64,000 nucleotides of DNA, from NCBI GenBank assembly GCA_947482665.1, contig CANKJK010000003.1, positions 1 through 64,000 of the forward strand, in the 5' to 3' direction. Positions 32,868 through 42,098 of this stretch are shown here, piece by piece. Source of the stretch: Acidobacteriota bacterium (lineage in GTDB: Bacteria; Acidobacteriota; Vicinamibacteria; Vicinamibacterales; UBA2999). The notes under the pieces are model-generated. The model was not told where the DNA came from and ran no database searches. It was given only the letters and a program-made list of their open reading frames with translations. The number at the start of each line of letters is the position of its first letter. Positions within the stretch are counted from its first letter, which is position 1. The position numbers and the translations under genes were made by a program.

Positions 32868-33797
32868 GTGGATACCACCGACTGGCGCGTGTCCGGGCCG
32901 GACGCCGGCACCCGGCTCGACAAGTTCCTCGCGGGCGCCGACCGCCTCGCATCTCGGTCACGCGCCGCCGACGCGCTGCGGAAGGGGAAGGTGTTCCTCA
33001 ACGAGGCCGAGATGGGGCTCCACGACGCCGCGCGCCCACTGGTGGAGGGCGACGCAGTCCGCCTGTGGATGGACCGACCCGGCAGCGCCGCACGTCGCGG
33101 CCCGCACCGGGCCGGCGTGCTCGACATCGTCTACGAAGACGCCGCCATCATCGCCGTGAACAAGCCGGCTGGCCTCCTCAGCGTGCCGCTGAAACGCCGC
33201 GAAGAGGCGCCATCCGTCTTTTCGCTCCTCGGGGAGAGCAGCTCGGGACGCGGCTTCCGCCGCCCGCTCATCGTCCACCGGATCGACCGCGATACCTCCG
33301 GGCTGGTCCTCTTCGCGCGCACGCACGCCGCGCAGCTGGACCTGAAGGAGCAGTTCCTCCGGCGGCAGCCCGAGCGCGTGTACTGGGCCATGGTGCACGG
33401 CCACGTGCGGCAGACGCGCGCGGAGTGGCGCGACCTCCTCGCGTGGGATCGCACGGAGCTGCGCCAGGAGGAAGCCGAGGAAGACGACCTGCGCGCCACC
33501 GAAGCCATCTCGGACGTGCAGGTACTCGAGCACCTGCGCGACGCCTCGCTCGTGGAGGTGCGGCTGGTCACCGGCAAGCGAAACCAGATCCGGATCCAGG
33601 CCGCCCTCCGCGGACACCCACTCGTCGGGGAACGGCAGTATCTGGGACCCCGGCCGCCGTCACCCGCGATTGCGTTCGACCGGCAGGCGCTGCACGCCCG
33701 GCGGCTGAACCTCACCCACCCGATCTCGGGGGAGTTCCTGCACCTGGAGTGCCCACTGCCCCCTGACATGGCTCAGCTGCTCGCACGCCTGCGCTGA
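32868..33797 (+). CDS. RluA-family 23S rRNA/tRNA pseudouridine synthase
   Basis: A 309-residue enzyme. An S4 RNA-binding domain occupies residues ~8-60 (GTRLDKFLAGADRLASRSRA). The catalytic core begins LDIVYEDAAIIAVNKPAGLL and carries the RluA signature HRIDRDTSGLVLFART with the nucleophilic aspartate, then EVRLVTGKRNQIRIQAALRG. It isomerises uridine to pseudouridine in structured RNA. The target position cannot be read from sequence. It starts with GTG. Confidence 0.93.
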   Translation: MDTTDWRVSGPDAGTRLDKFLAGADRLASRSRAADALRKGKVFLNEAEMGLHDAARPLVEGDAVRLWMDRPGSAARRGPHRAGVLDIVYEDAAIIAVNKPAGLLSVPLKRREEAPSVFSLLGESSSGRGFRRPLIVHRIDRDTSGLVLFARTHAAQLDLKEQFLRRQPERVYWAMVHGHVRQTRAEWRDLLAWDRTELRQEEAEEDDLRATEAISDVQVLEHLRDASLVEVRLVTGKRNQIRIQAALRGHPLVGERQYLGPRPPSPAIAFDRQALHARRLNLTHPISGEFLHLECPLPPDMAQLLARLR

Positions 33798-33830
33798 TTC
33801 CCGTTACACTTTCGCCCAAGGAGTTTGGCT

Positions 33831-35381
33831 ATGAAGAAGGCAGTGCTTTCCCTCAGCGTGGTGGCCCTGGTGGCCGCAAGTCTCGGGGCCGCAACGGCCA
33901 ACCTGGCGGTCGTGGCAGACGTGGCCGAACAGGGTAATTCCGCCGCTGTGCTGGCGCTCGTCAAGAAGGGCGCGGACGTCAACCGGCCGCAGGCTGACGG
34001 CGCGACGGCCCTGCACTGGGCTGCGCATCACAACGACGTCGCGCTGGCCAAGCGCCTGATCGCCTCCGGCGCCAAACCGAACTCGACCAATGACTACGGC
34101 ATCACGCCGCTGTTTCTGGCGGCCGTCAACGGCAGTGCGGAAATGATCGATACGCTCCTGACCGCCGGAGCCAACGCCAGTGCCGCCAGGCCCTCTGGTG
34201 AAACGGTGCTCATGACGGCCGTGCGCAGTGGCAACACGGCCGCCGTCGCGCGGCTGCTCAAGGGTGGCGCGAACGTCAACGCGGTGCAGACCTCCAAGAG
34301 CCAGTCGGCGCTGCACTGGGCCGTGGCCGAGGGTCACGTCGACATCGCCCGCGCGCTCATCGAAACCGGCGCCGACCTGACGTCCCGCTCGGCCGGTGGC
34401 TACACGCCCCTGATGGGCGCGGCCCGGCAGGGCAACGTCGAGATGGCGAGACTGCTCCTGCAGAAGGGGGAGGCGCTCGAGGCCTCCGCCAAGGACGGCA
34501 GCACGCCCCTCTTGATTGCCACCGTGAAGGGGAACACGGCGCTCGCCACCTTCCTGCTGGAGTCGGGCGCGAAGCCGGATGGTGACGTCTCGACGGCCGG
34601 CTATACGCCGCTGATGTGGGCCGTGGGCACGTTTGAAACCATTCCGATGACCTACAAGGGCCTCGACGCCGAGGGCGAGTGGAATACGTTTGCCGGCATC
34701 CCGGACCGTGCCGCCAAGCTCGCGCTCATCAATCTGCTCATCGGCAAGGGCGCCAACATCAATGGGCAGGGCACAAAGAGGATTCCCGAGCTGTCACCGC
34801 ACAACGGCAGCGGCAATCGCCCGCCACACCTCGGTGCGACCCCCTACATCATCGCGGCGCAGTCGGCCGATGCCGACATCATGAAGCTGCTCAAGGACAA
34901 GGGCGCCAACCCGTTGCTGACGGCGAAGGACGGCCAGACGGCGCTGATGGCCGCCTGCGAAGGCATCCTTGAGAACACGGTGCTGCTCAGCGAGGAGAAG
35001 CGGCAGGAAGCGGCGCAGATGGCGCTGACCCACGGGGTCTCACTCGAAGCCGAGGACCAGGGTGGACTCCGCGCGATGCACCAGGCTGCCAAGGGCGGCT
35101 ACCACGGGCTCATCACATTCCTGCTGTCCAAGGGCGCCGACCTCAATCCTGTGAGCAAGCCGGTCAACGGTTCCGGCCTGGCGCGCGCCTATCAGGAAGG
35201 CCAGAGCCCGCTCGGTCTGGTGGAAGGCACCATCGACGCGATCTTCTACGAGCGCCCCGACACCGCGGCGTTCCTGCGGACGCTCGGCGCCAAGTCCATT
35301 GGCCGTTTCCGGCCGCACGACTTCGATCAGAACTCGCCTGAAGCCGCCGACAAGAAGGGCATCAAGGGCTACAGCTTCTAA
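33831..35381 (+). CDS. Secreted ankyrin-repeat protein
   Basis: A 516-residue protein. AAGGAG lies 7 nt before ATG 33831, followed by a signal peptide (MKKAVLSLSVVALVAASLGA). At least eight ankyrin repeats follow from residue ~30, with clear units such as DGATALHWAAHHNDVALAKR, YGITPLFLAAVNGSAEMIDT and GYTPLMGAARQGNVEMARLL. The array is interrupted near residues 260-330 by a non-repeat insert (TYKGLDAEGEWNTFAG, SPHNGSGNRPPHLGATPY). Ankyrin stacks are protein-binding scaffolds. Export suggests a periplasmic or surface partner. Confidence 0.92.
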   Translation: MKKAVLSLSVVALVAASLGAATANLAVVADVAEQGNSAAVLALVKKGADVNRPQADGATALHWAAHHNDVALAKRLIASGAKPNSTNDYGITPLFLAAVNGSAEMIDTLLTAGANASAARPSGETVLMTAVRSGNTAAVARLLKGGANVNAVQTSKSQSALHWAVAEGHVDIARALIETGADLTSRSAGGYTPLMGAARQGNVEMARLLLQKGEALEASAKDGSTPLLIATVKGNTALATFLLESGAKPDGDVSTAGYTPLMWAVGTFETIPMTYKGLDAEGEWNTFAGIPDRAAKLALINLLIGKGANINGQGTKRIPELSPHNGSGNRPPHLGATPYIIAAQSADADIMKLLKDKGANPLLTAKDGQTALMAACEGILENTVLLSEEKRQEAAQMALTHGVSLEAEDQGGLRAMHQAAKGGYHGLITFLLSKGADLNPVSKPVNGSGLARAYQEGQSPLGLVEGTIDAIFYERPDTAAFLRTLGAKSIGRFRPHDFDQNSPEAADKKGIKGYSF

Positions 35382-35384
35382 GGC

Positions 35385-36269
35385 TCACGCCAGTGAGACG
35401 ACGCCGCCGAGCTTCGCGGGGTTGACGATCGAATACATCGTCCGGATGCGCCCATCCGCCCACTCGAAGCAGACGGCGTCGAGCACCACGCCACCCAGAC
35501 GCACGACGAGCGCCGGCTGCGCGTTGAGCACGTCAACGCTGTAGCTGGCCTCTGGACCAATCTTCGTGATGAGCCCCAGGATCAGCCGGGCCACGTTCTG
35601 ACGTCCGGCGACGGGCCGCGTGCCCGCGCCGGGCACCACGCCCCCACCATCGGCCACCGCCGTCACATCCTCCGTCAACATCGCCATCACGGCTTCGGGG
35701 TCGCCCGTCTGGCACGCCGCCATGAAGGCCGCGAGCGCGGACTCGGCGCGCGCCACGTCGGGCTCGTAGCGCGGACGGCGCAGCTCGATGGCCCGCCGCG
35801 CCCGCGTCACAAGCTGACGACAGGCCGCCTGCTCGCGCCCGAGCAGCACCTGCAGATCGTCATAGCCATAACCGAACACGTCGTGCAGCAGGAGCGCCGC
35901 CCGCTCGGCCGGCGAGAGCGACTGCAGCAGCACGAGGAACGCCATGCTCAGCGATTCGGCCAGCTCGAGGTGGTCATGCGGCGAGACCGCAGGCTCCGCG
36001 CGCACCGGCTCCGGCAGCCACGGCCCGACGTACACCTCGCGCTGCACCTGCGCGCGCTTCAACCGATCCAGACAGAGGTTCGTGGCGACGCGGACGAGCC
36101 ACGCACGCGGGTTCTCGGGCTCCACCTCGCGCCCGAACCACCGGAGCCAGGCATCCTGCACCACGTCCTCGGCATCCTGCTTCGTGCCGCACATCCGGTA
36201 GGCGAGCGCCCTCAGCACCGAACGGTGCGACTCGAAGAGGTCATCGGGCCCAGGCGAAGCTGTAGGCAT
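35385..36269 (-). CDS. ECF41-family sigma factor (SigJ-like) with SnoaL-like C-terminal domain
   Basis: A 294-residue sigma factor. Regions 2 and 4 occupy residues ~8-165 (VLRALAYRMCGTKQDAEDVV, then LLLHDVFGYGYDDLQVLLGR). An extra ~120-residue SnoaL/NTF2-like domain follows, carrying the ECF41 landmarks DGGGVVPGAG and the C-terminal VNPAKL. In this group the appended domain replaces a separate anti-sigma factor and modulates polymerase binding. Its start overlaps the upstream membrane-protein gene by 29 nt, and its stop converges on the ankyrin gene 3 nt away. Confidence 0.92.
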   Translation of the reverse strand: MPTASPGPDDLFESHRSVLRALAYRMCGTKQDAEDVVQDAWLRWFGREVEPENPRAWLVRVATNLCLDRLKRAQVQREVYVGPWLPEPVRAEPAVSPHDHLELAESLSMAFLVLLQSLSPAERAALLLHDVFGYGYDDLQVLLGREQAACRQLVTRARRAIELRRPRYEPDVARAESALAAFMAACQTGDPEAVMAMLTEDVTAVADGGGVVPGAGTRPVAGRQNVARLILGLITKIGPEASYSVDVLNAQPALVVRLGGVVLDAVCFEWADGRIRTMYSIVNPAKLGGVVSLA

Positions 36270-36852
36270 AGGCCTCCGGCAGAGTGATGGGAAAGAGGCT
36301 CCCCGAAAAGGCGAGCAGGACGAGCACGGCGGTCACCACGGCCAGAACCACGGGTGCGGCCAACGCCACGCGACGCCTGGGTCTGGGCACGCGCCAGTAC
36401 GCCACGGCGCCCAGGTGCACACCGACCGCGATGATACCTGCCGCGTAGTACGGCACGAACCACACGGGCAACCAGCCAGAGAGCAGCGGCGCAGCGCCGT
36501 AGAAGAAGTTCGTGTCGAGGTGCCAGGCAACGCGACCCAGCAGAATCGCCGTGGTGTGCGCGAGCAGGAAGAACGCCAGAACGGCGCCGGACACCGCCTG
36601 CCCGCGCGGCACACCCTGCCGTCGCCACGCGGAGCGGAGGCCGGTGAGGCCGCTGCCCACCTGCAGGAGGATGGCCCCCAGGAGAATCGCCTCGCCAACC
36701 GGGTGCCGGTAGATGAGCCGCAGAGCGGTCATCGTCCGGATGTGCGCGTCAATGCCGCCGAGCGCGGCGAGGTGGTTACTGATGTGAGCCAGCGTGAACG
36801 TGCCGACCACGGCGGCTGCGAGCCTATGAAGCCGGCGGAAGCGTCTCGTCAT
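36241..36852 (-). CDS. Polytopic membrane protein, likely partner of the ECF41 sigma factor
   Basis: A 203-residue protein with about five transmembrane helices. The first carries histidines (VVGTFTLAHISNHLAALGG), a later one has LAFFLLAHTTAILLGRVAWH, and the C-terminal pair is VPYYAAGIIAVGVHLGAVAY and LAAPVVLAVVTAVLVLLAFS. The membrane histidines recall heme-b-binding cytochrome subunits, but no family signature is certain. ATG 36852 is preferred over a GTG 12 codons upstream. The last 29 nt overlap the sigma-factor start, so the two are co-translated. Known ECF41 partners are usually oxidoreductases or carboxymuconolactone decarboxylase-like proteins, so a membrane partner is unusual. Confidence 0.78.
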   Translation of the reverse strand: MTRRFRRLHRLAAAVVGTFTLAHISNHLAALGGIDAHIRTMTALRLIYRHPVGEAILLGAILLQVGSGLTGLRSAWRRQGVPRGQAVSGAVLAFFLLAHTTAILLGRVAWHLDTNFFYGAAPLLSGWLPVWFVPYYAAGIIAVGVHLGAVAYWRVPRPRRRVALAAPVVLAVVTAVLVLLAFSGSLFPITLPEAYAYSFAWAR

Positions 36853-36936
36853 ACCCCCAAGACGACCCAGCCCGCCGGTTTGTGACACGCGGGATTGGCC
36901 GCCAGGCTCGCCAGCCTGACAGGGCTCGCGATGCGG

Positions 36937-38163
36937 CTAGCCGAGGCGCTTCCAGGAGAAGGCTTCGTCTGACTTCTCAGGCTTGCCCTGGACGCCGCGC
37001 AGCAGGATCCGGGCCGCAAGGAAGGCCTCGGTGAGCGAATCGGCCGACCCGGCCAGCGCCAGCAGGTGGTGCGGAAAGAAGCGATGCGGCCCGATGCAGG
37101 GGAGGCCGTCGAGCGTGTGCCCGTAGCTGGACTCCCACCCGAACTCGGGCTTGAGGCCGTAGATCGAGGGATACATCAGGAGCGTTTCGTACATCAGCTC
37201 GTTGGTCTGATGCGTCCGTGCGGCGTCGAGCGCCGCCGCGCCGAGCGCCTTCTGGTCACCCCCGCTGATGAGCAGCCGGCCGTCGGCCGTCCACCGCAGG
37301 CGCCGCTGCGGGCGGCGCGCATCCACGAGCAGCGCGCCCTCGGGGAACATCGTCTTGCGCATGGCCGCCGTGAGCGGCTCGGTCAGCACATGGAAGCGCT
37401 GGCGCACGGCGACGTGACGCTGCAGCTGCTTGGTTTCCGTTGTGGCGACGTTGGTCGTGATGACCACATTGCCAGTGGTGATGACGGCCTTCCCCGCCAT
37501 GACGCGGGCCACCTTGCGATCAAAGGTCACTTTGGAGACCTTCGTCTTCTCGTAGACCTTGGCCTTGGCAGCCACGGCCGCCCGCAGCATGCCAAGCGTG
37601 GCGGCGTAGGGATCGATGAGGAGGGCGCCCTTCGTCTTCCGCCCACCCTCGGCATCCAGCTTCACGGCCCGCTGCACCGCCGTGCGCGACACCCACGCAC
37701 CGTCGAGGCCAGCGTCGGCCTTCGCCTGGTGCTCCTTCAGCAGCTCCCGCTCGCTTTCGCGCCACGGCAGAGCGAGCGTCTCCACAGGCGTCGCCCCGCA
37801 CGGAATCTTGAGCCTCTTGAGGAGCGCCGCGCCCTCGACCGCACCCTCGGCCCACAGTCCAAAGGCCTGACGGGCGTGCTTGAGGCCCAGGCGCTCCACC
37901 ACCTCGCGGAATGGCTGGTCTGGCTCGCTGGCCAGGACGCCGCCGCTCCGGCCACTGGCCCCGAGGCCCACGCGGTCTGCCTCGAGCACGAGCGTGGAGT
38001 AGCCGGCCTTGGCGCAGAGATAGGCCGTGATGGCGCCGGTCAACCCGGCCCCGACGATGACGACGTCGGCCGTGTATTCCCCCTTCGGGAGCGGGGCAAA
38101 GGTGGGCCGGCGCGTGTCCGGATACTGCTGAATCCAGGGGGAGATCCCGTACCGCATGCGCAT
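36937..38163 (-). CDS. FAD-dependent amine/amino-acid oxidase (DAO superfamily, PuuB-like)
   Basis: A 408-residue flavoprotein. An N-terminal lead (GISPWIQQYPDTRRPTFAPL) precedes the Rossmann motif DVVIVGAGLTGAITAYLCAK. GLGASGRSGGVLASEPDQPF is the flavin-attachment loop region seen in PuuB/gamma-glutamylputrescine oxidases, and the C terminus has ESSYGHTLDGLPCIGPHRFF. Expected reaction: oxidative deamination of an amine or D-amino acid. It stands alone. The region upstream contains the large inverted repeat 38245-38356. Confidence 0.85.
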   Translation of the reverse strand: MRMRYGISPWIQQYPDTRRPTFAPLPKGEYTADVVIVGAGLTGAITAYLCAKAGYSTLVLEADRVGLGASGRSGGVLASEPDQPFREVVERLGLKHARQAFGLWAEGAVEGAALLKRLKIPCGATPVETLALPWRESERELLKEHQAKADAGLDGAWVSRTAVQRAVKLDAEGGRKTKGALLIDPYAATLGMLRAAVAAKAKVYEKTKVSKVTFDRKVARVMAGKAVITTGNVVITTNVATTETKQLQRHVAVRQRFHVLTEPLTAAMRKTMFPEGALLVDARRPQRRLRWTADGRLLISGGDQKALGAAALDAARTHQTNELMYETLLMYPSIYGLKPEFGWESSYGHTLDGLPCIGPHRFFPHHLLALAGSADSLTEAFLAARILLRGVQGKPEKSDEAFSWKRLG

Positions 38164-38244
38164 CGTCTGCGAAGTATGCCGAGAGTCGCGGCAGATGCCA
38201 AATGCCGAGGCGCGGCGTCGCTGGCTACCGTGGCACGCTCACTC

Positions 38245-38356
38245 AGGCGGCGCACGGTCGGGGACTCGCTTCCTGCGCTCCGCGGGCGCCTGGAACGGGC
38301 ACCCGGCTTGTTCACTTCAGTCGCGCTGGAAGCGAGCCCCCGACCGTGCACCGCCT
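38245..38356. repeat. Large imperfect inverted repeat (34-nt arms)
   Basis: Arms 38245-38278 and 38323-38356 are complementary at 31 of 34 positions; the three mismatches are at 38251, 38264 and 38274. They flank a 44-nt spacer. It fills most of the gap between the ada stop and the upstream region of the oxidase gene. Folded RNA would be a very stable long hairpin. There is no T-run. It could be a REP/MITE-like element or an unusual terminator of ada. Confidence 0.8.
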
Positions 38357-38376
38357 GGCACTCGTATCCCGCTCGC

Positions 38377-39453
38377 CTACCTGCGCTCGGCCTTGAGCAG
38401 CGCCGCCTTGCGCTCCACACCCCAGCGATAGCCCGTCAGCGACCCGTCCTTGCCGATCACGCGGTGACATGGCACGACCAGCGCGACCTGGTTGGTGGCG
38501 CAGGCCCGGGCGACGGCACGGACTGCGGAGGCGCGGCGAATGCCCTTGGCCACCTCGCTGTAGGTGCGCGTCTCCCCGGGTGGAATGGACTGGAGATACC
38601 GCCAGACCTGCCACTGGAACGCGGTGCCGCGGACATCGAGCGGCAGCGCTTCGTCGGGCACGCGGCCCTCGGTGCAGGTGCGCAGGGCGCGGGTCCAGGG
38701 GCGCAGGGCGGCCGCGTTCGGCTCCAGCGTCGCTCGCGGAAACTCCTTCTGCAGTTCCGCCAGCAGCGGCGCGTCGGCCTCGCCCAGTTTCACCGCGCAC
38801 ACGCCCTGGGCGGTGCCGGCCACCAGGAGCCGCCCCAGGACGCAGTCGGTCACGGCCCATCGCACGACAAGGCCTTTGCCTCCGGCGCGGTAGTCGCCAG
38901 GCGTCATGCCGCCGGTGGGCTTGCGTTCATAGACGCGGCTTGAGGAGCCGTAGCCTGCCTCATACACGGCCGCGGCCAGCGTACGCTTTGCGTTTCTCAG
39001 GCCCTCGCGAAAGCGCAACGCCCGGACGGCCTCGAGATACACCTTGGGCGAGAGTCCGACCAGCCGCGTGAAGGTGCGCTGGAGATGAAAGCGGCTCAGC
39101 CCGGCGTGGGCCGCGATCCGCGCGAGGTCCAGCGGCGCCTCGGCGTGCGCCGTGATGAACGCGCAAGCCCGGCGGACGGCAGCCAGCGCGGGGTCCGCGG
39201 AGCGCAGCAGCCTCGGGCGGCAGCGCTTGCAGGCACGGAATCCATGCGCCTCGGCGGCCTCGGGTGATGGGAAGAAGTCCACCGACGTGCGCAGTGGCCT
39301 CCGGCTCGCGCATCCGGGCTGACAGTAGATGCGCGTGCTGCGGACGGCATAGACGAACTCGCCCGCGCGAGACCGGTCACGCGCCACCACGGCCTGCCAG
39401 CGCGTGTCGGCGGCATCCGGACGAGCCACACCTGAGGAAGAAGACGACGACAT
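38377..39453 (-). CDS. ada: Ada: methylated-DNA repair protein and transcriptional activator
   Basis: A 358-residue three-part protein. The N-terminal zinc domain has C44, C48 (IYCQPGC), C75 and C78 (ACKRC), the site that takes methyl groups from phosphotriesters. An AraC-type helix-turn-helix follows (LARIAAHAGLSRFHLQRTFT). The C-terminal O6-alkylguanine methyltransferase has the PCHRV motif with C329. Methylated Ada normally activates its own gene and other alkylation-repair genes. Start ATG 39453; a GTG or CTG-like start five codons upstream is less likely. It is divergent from the acylase gene. Confidence 0.95.
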   Translation of the reverse strand: MSSSSSSGVARPDAADTRWQAVVARDRSRAGEFVYAVRSTRIYCQPGCASRRPLRTSVDFFPSPEAAEAHGFRACKRCRPRLLRSADPALAAVRRACAFITAHAEAPLDLARIAAHAGLSRFHLQRTFTRLVGLSPKVYLEAVRALRFREGLRNAKRTLAAAVYEAGYGSSSRVYERKPTGGMTPGDYRAGGKGLVVRWAVTDCVLGRLLVAGTAQGVCAVKLGEADAPLLAELQKEFPRATLEPNAAALRPWTRALRTCTEGRVPDEALPLDVRGTAFQWQVWRYLQSIPPGETRTYSEVAKGIRRASAVRAVARACATNQVALVVPCHRVIGKDGSLTGYRWGVERKAALLKAERR

Positions 39454-39534
39454 GACCAGATTCAGCATGGCCCGAGGCTACCGGGCCGGCGCCCACACAC
39501 TCTATCCGGGTCTTGCGGTCAAATAGGAGTCTCC

Positions 39535-42006
39535 GTGCCTCGCCTCTCCCGCGTTCTCGCCCTGACGGGTCTGACCCTCCTGACGACCCTCGTGCTCGCT
39601 GGTGCCTGGGCAGGCTGGCAGTTGCGCGCAAGCCTGCCGACGCTAGACGGCGAGGCGCGCGTGGCCGGGCTTGAGGCGCGTGTGCGCGTCGAGCGAGACC
39701 ACCTCGGCGTGCCGACGATTCACGGCGCAAGCCGCGCGGATGTGGCGCGAGCCACGGGCTACCTCCACGCCCAGGACCGCTTCTTCCAGATGGACCTGAC
39801 ACGTCGCCGCGCCGCCGGTGAGCTGGCGGAACTGATTGGCCCCCCCGCCCTCGAGGCGGACTCGGCCATCCGCCTCCACCGCCTGCGCACCGTCGCGGAC
39901 GAAGCGGTTACGCACCTCTCGCGTGACGATCGGGCGGTGCTGACCGCCTATGTGGCCGGCGTCAATGCCGGGCTCGCCTCGCTCGGTGCGCGCCCCCCGG
40001 AATATCTGCTGCTTCGCCAGACGCCACGGCCGTGGACGGAGGCGGACTCGATGCTGGTCGTGCTCTCGATGTTCGTGGCACAGCAGGACCACCGGGGGGC
40101 CTACGAATCCATGCTGACCACCATGCGCGAGATGCTGCCCGCGGAGATGGTCGCGTTCCTCTCGCCGCGCGGCACGGAGTGGGATTCTCCCGTCGCCGGC
40201 GAAATGTTTGCGACGCCGCCGGTGCCGGGACCGGACGTCTACAACCCGCGTGAGCGTCCGGCGAATGGCGCGCCCGCAACCGCCAGCCGGGTGCCCACGA
40301 CCGGGACGTTGTCTCTGACGCCGTCTCCGCTCCCCGCGAACTGGGCGGAAGCCATGGGTACGCGGGTGGCGCTCGAAGGCGAACATGACGCGCTCGGCAG
40401 CAACAACTTCGCCGTGTCAGGCGCGCACACCGCGCATGGCGGTGCGCTCCTCGCGGACGACATGCACTTCCCCATCCGCGTGCCGAATACCTGGTACCGT
40501 GCGGCCTTCGAGTGGCCCGGGGCTGGCGGAGAGCTCAACCGCCTGGACGGTCTTACGCTCCCAGGCGTGCCCGCGCTCGTGGCCGGCAGCAACACCTTCA
40601 TCGCCTGGGGCTTCACGACGGCCTTCGGCGACTGGAGCGACGTCGTCCTCATCGAGCGCGACCCGGCGAGTGCGGACCGCTATCGCACGCCCTCGGGCTG
40701 GCGCGCCTTTGACCATCACGACGAGATCGTCCACGTGGCCGGGCAGCCCGATGTGACGGTGCGTGTGGACTCGACGATCTGGGGGCCACTCCTGCCGCCT
40801 GACCATGCAGGCCGCACCCGAGCCATCCGATGGGTGGCGCAGGACGCCGCCACGGTCGCATCGTCCCTGCTGCCCATGGAATCCGCGCGGACGCTTGATG
40901 AGGGCGTGGCGAGCGCGGATTCGGCCGGCACGCCCGCCTTCAACCAGATCATTGCGAGCCGCGACGGCCACATCGCCTGGACGATCTACGGCGGCATGCC
41001 GCGACGGGAGGGCATCAACGGGCAGGTGCCGTCGTCGTGGGCCGATGGCTCGCGTGGGTGGCGCGGCTACCTCGCGGCCTCCGAGCATCCGCGCATCGTT
41101 GACCCGCCGGGTGGGCGGCTCTGGACCGCCAACGCCCGCGTGGTCGACGGCCCGATGCTCGACGCGATCGGCGATGGCAGCTACGACATCGGCGCGCGCG
41201 CCCGAATCATCCGCGAACGGCTGAAGGCGAAGGAGCAGTTCGCGCCGCGCGACATGCTCTCGATTCAGCTCGACGACTCGGCACTCTTCCTTGAGCGCTG
41301 GCGCATCCTCCTGCTCCGGTTGCTGGACGGCCCAGCCAGCGGACACGACCTCAGGCGCGCCACACTGCTCTCGCTCGTCGAGCACGACTGGAGCGGGCAC
41401 GCCAGGCCGGACTCGACCGGCTACCGGTTCACACGCGCCTTCCGCGATCGGGTGTCGCGGTCCGTCTTCGCATTCCTGCTGGCGCCCTGCCTGGAAGCAG
41501 ACCCGCACTTCGACTTCACGCTCGAACGCAAGCGCGAGGGGCCGCTCTGGGCGCTCGTCTCGACGCGGCCTGAACACATGCTCGACTCTCGCTACGCCAC
41601 ATGGGACGCGTTTCTGCTGGCGGCCGTGGACGCCGTCATCGGTGACGCGGAGAAGGCATACGGTCAGGACCTCTCACTGCGCACCTGGGGCGAGTTGAAT
41701 CGCACGCGCTACCGGCATCCGCTGAGCGCCGCGGTGCCGCTGCTCGGGCACTGGCTCGACATGCCAGAGGTGCCGCTGCCCGGCGACCTCTACACCCCGC
41801 GCATGGCCTACGGGTCGGACTCCGCCTCGGAGCGCTTCGTGGTCGCGCCCGGGCATGAGGCCGAGGGCATCCTGCACATGCCGACCGGGCAGAGCGGTCA
41901 TCCCCTCTCTCCGCATTACGCGGACAGCCACCCCGCGTGGGTGGCCGGGGAGGCCACGCCGTTTCTGCCGGGGCCGGCCGCACACACGATCACGCTTACG
42001 CCCTGA
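39535..42006 (+). CDS. Penicillin acylase family Ntn-hydrolase
   Basis: An 823-residue precursor. An N-terminal hydrophobic segment (VLALTGLTLLTTLVLAGAWA) is followed by an alpha region with VERDHLGVPTIHGASRADVA and GYLHAQDRFFQMDLTRRRAA. Self-cleavage would occur before S289 in DALGSNNFAVSGAHTAHGGA, making Ser the N-terminal nucleophile of the beta subunit. The C-terminal GQSGHPLSPHYADSHPAWV is also typical. The family hydrolyses amide bonds of beta-lactams, N-acyl-homoserine lactones or N-acyl amino acids; substrate unknown. A GTG start has AGGAG 6 nt upstream. Confidence 0.93.
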   Translation: MPRLSRVLALTGLTLLTTLVLAGAWAGWQLRASLPTLDGEARVAGLEARVRVERDHLGVPTIHGASRADVARATGYLHAQDRFFQMDLTRRRAAGELAELIGPPALEADSAIRLHRLRTVADEAVTHLSRDDRAVLTAYVAGVNAGLASLGARPPEYLLLRQTPRPWTEADSMLVVLSMFVAQQDHRGAYESMLTTMREMLPAEMVAFLSPRGTEWDSPVAGEMFATPPVPGPDVYNPRERPANGAPATASRVPTTGTLSLTPSPLPANWAEAMGTRVALEGEHDALGSNNFAVSGAHTAHGGALLADDMHFPIRVPNTWYRAAFEWPGAGGELNRLDGLTLPGVPALVAGSNTFIAWGFTTAFGDWSDVVLIERDPASADRYRTPSGWRAFDHHDEIVHVAGQPDVTVRVDSTIWGPLLPPDHAGRTRAIRWVAQDAATVASSLLPMESARTLDEGVASADSAGTPAFNQIIASRDGHIAWTIYGGMPRREGINGQVPSSWADGSRGWRGYLAASEHPRIVDPPGGRLWTANARVVDGPMLDAIGDGSYDIGARARIIRERLKAKEQFAPRDMLSIQLDDSALFLERWRILLLRLLDGPASGHDLRRATLLSLVEHDWSGHARPDSTGYRFTRAFRDRVSRSVFAFLLAPCLEADPHFDFTLERKREGPLWALVSTRPEHMLDSRYATWDAFLLAAVDAVIGDAEKAYGQDLSLRTWGELNRTRYRHPLSAAVPLLGHWLDMPEVPLPGDLYTPRMAYGSDSASERFVVAPGHEAEGILHMPTGQSGHPLSPHYADSHPAWVAGEATPFLPGPAAHTITLTP

Positions 42007-42033
42007 GCGCCAGGCGCGGGCAGGCCCGCGGGC

Positions 42034-42072
42034 AAAAGAAAAGCCCCGCACCACCCGAAGGTGATGCGGGGC
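42034..42072 (-). terminator. Rho-independent terminator for the NHL gene pair
   Basis: GCCCCGCA (42043-42050) and TGCGGGGC (42065-42072) pair, continued by CACC/GGTG around a short loop. On the minus strand the stem is followed by a T-rich stretch (complement of 42034-42042), 27 nt after the NHL gene stop. It also lies in the gap with the convergent acylase gene. Confidence 0.85.
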
Positions 42073-42098
42073 CTCTTGTGACTCCGCTGCGAACCGGG

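Noticed and set aside
37066-38943. 625-residue plus-strand frame across the amine oxidase and ada genes
   Set aside because: It spans two unrelated minus-strand genes and the inverted repeat between them. No recognisable motif; shadow frame.
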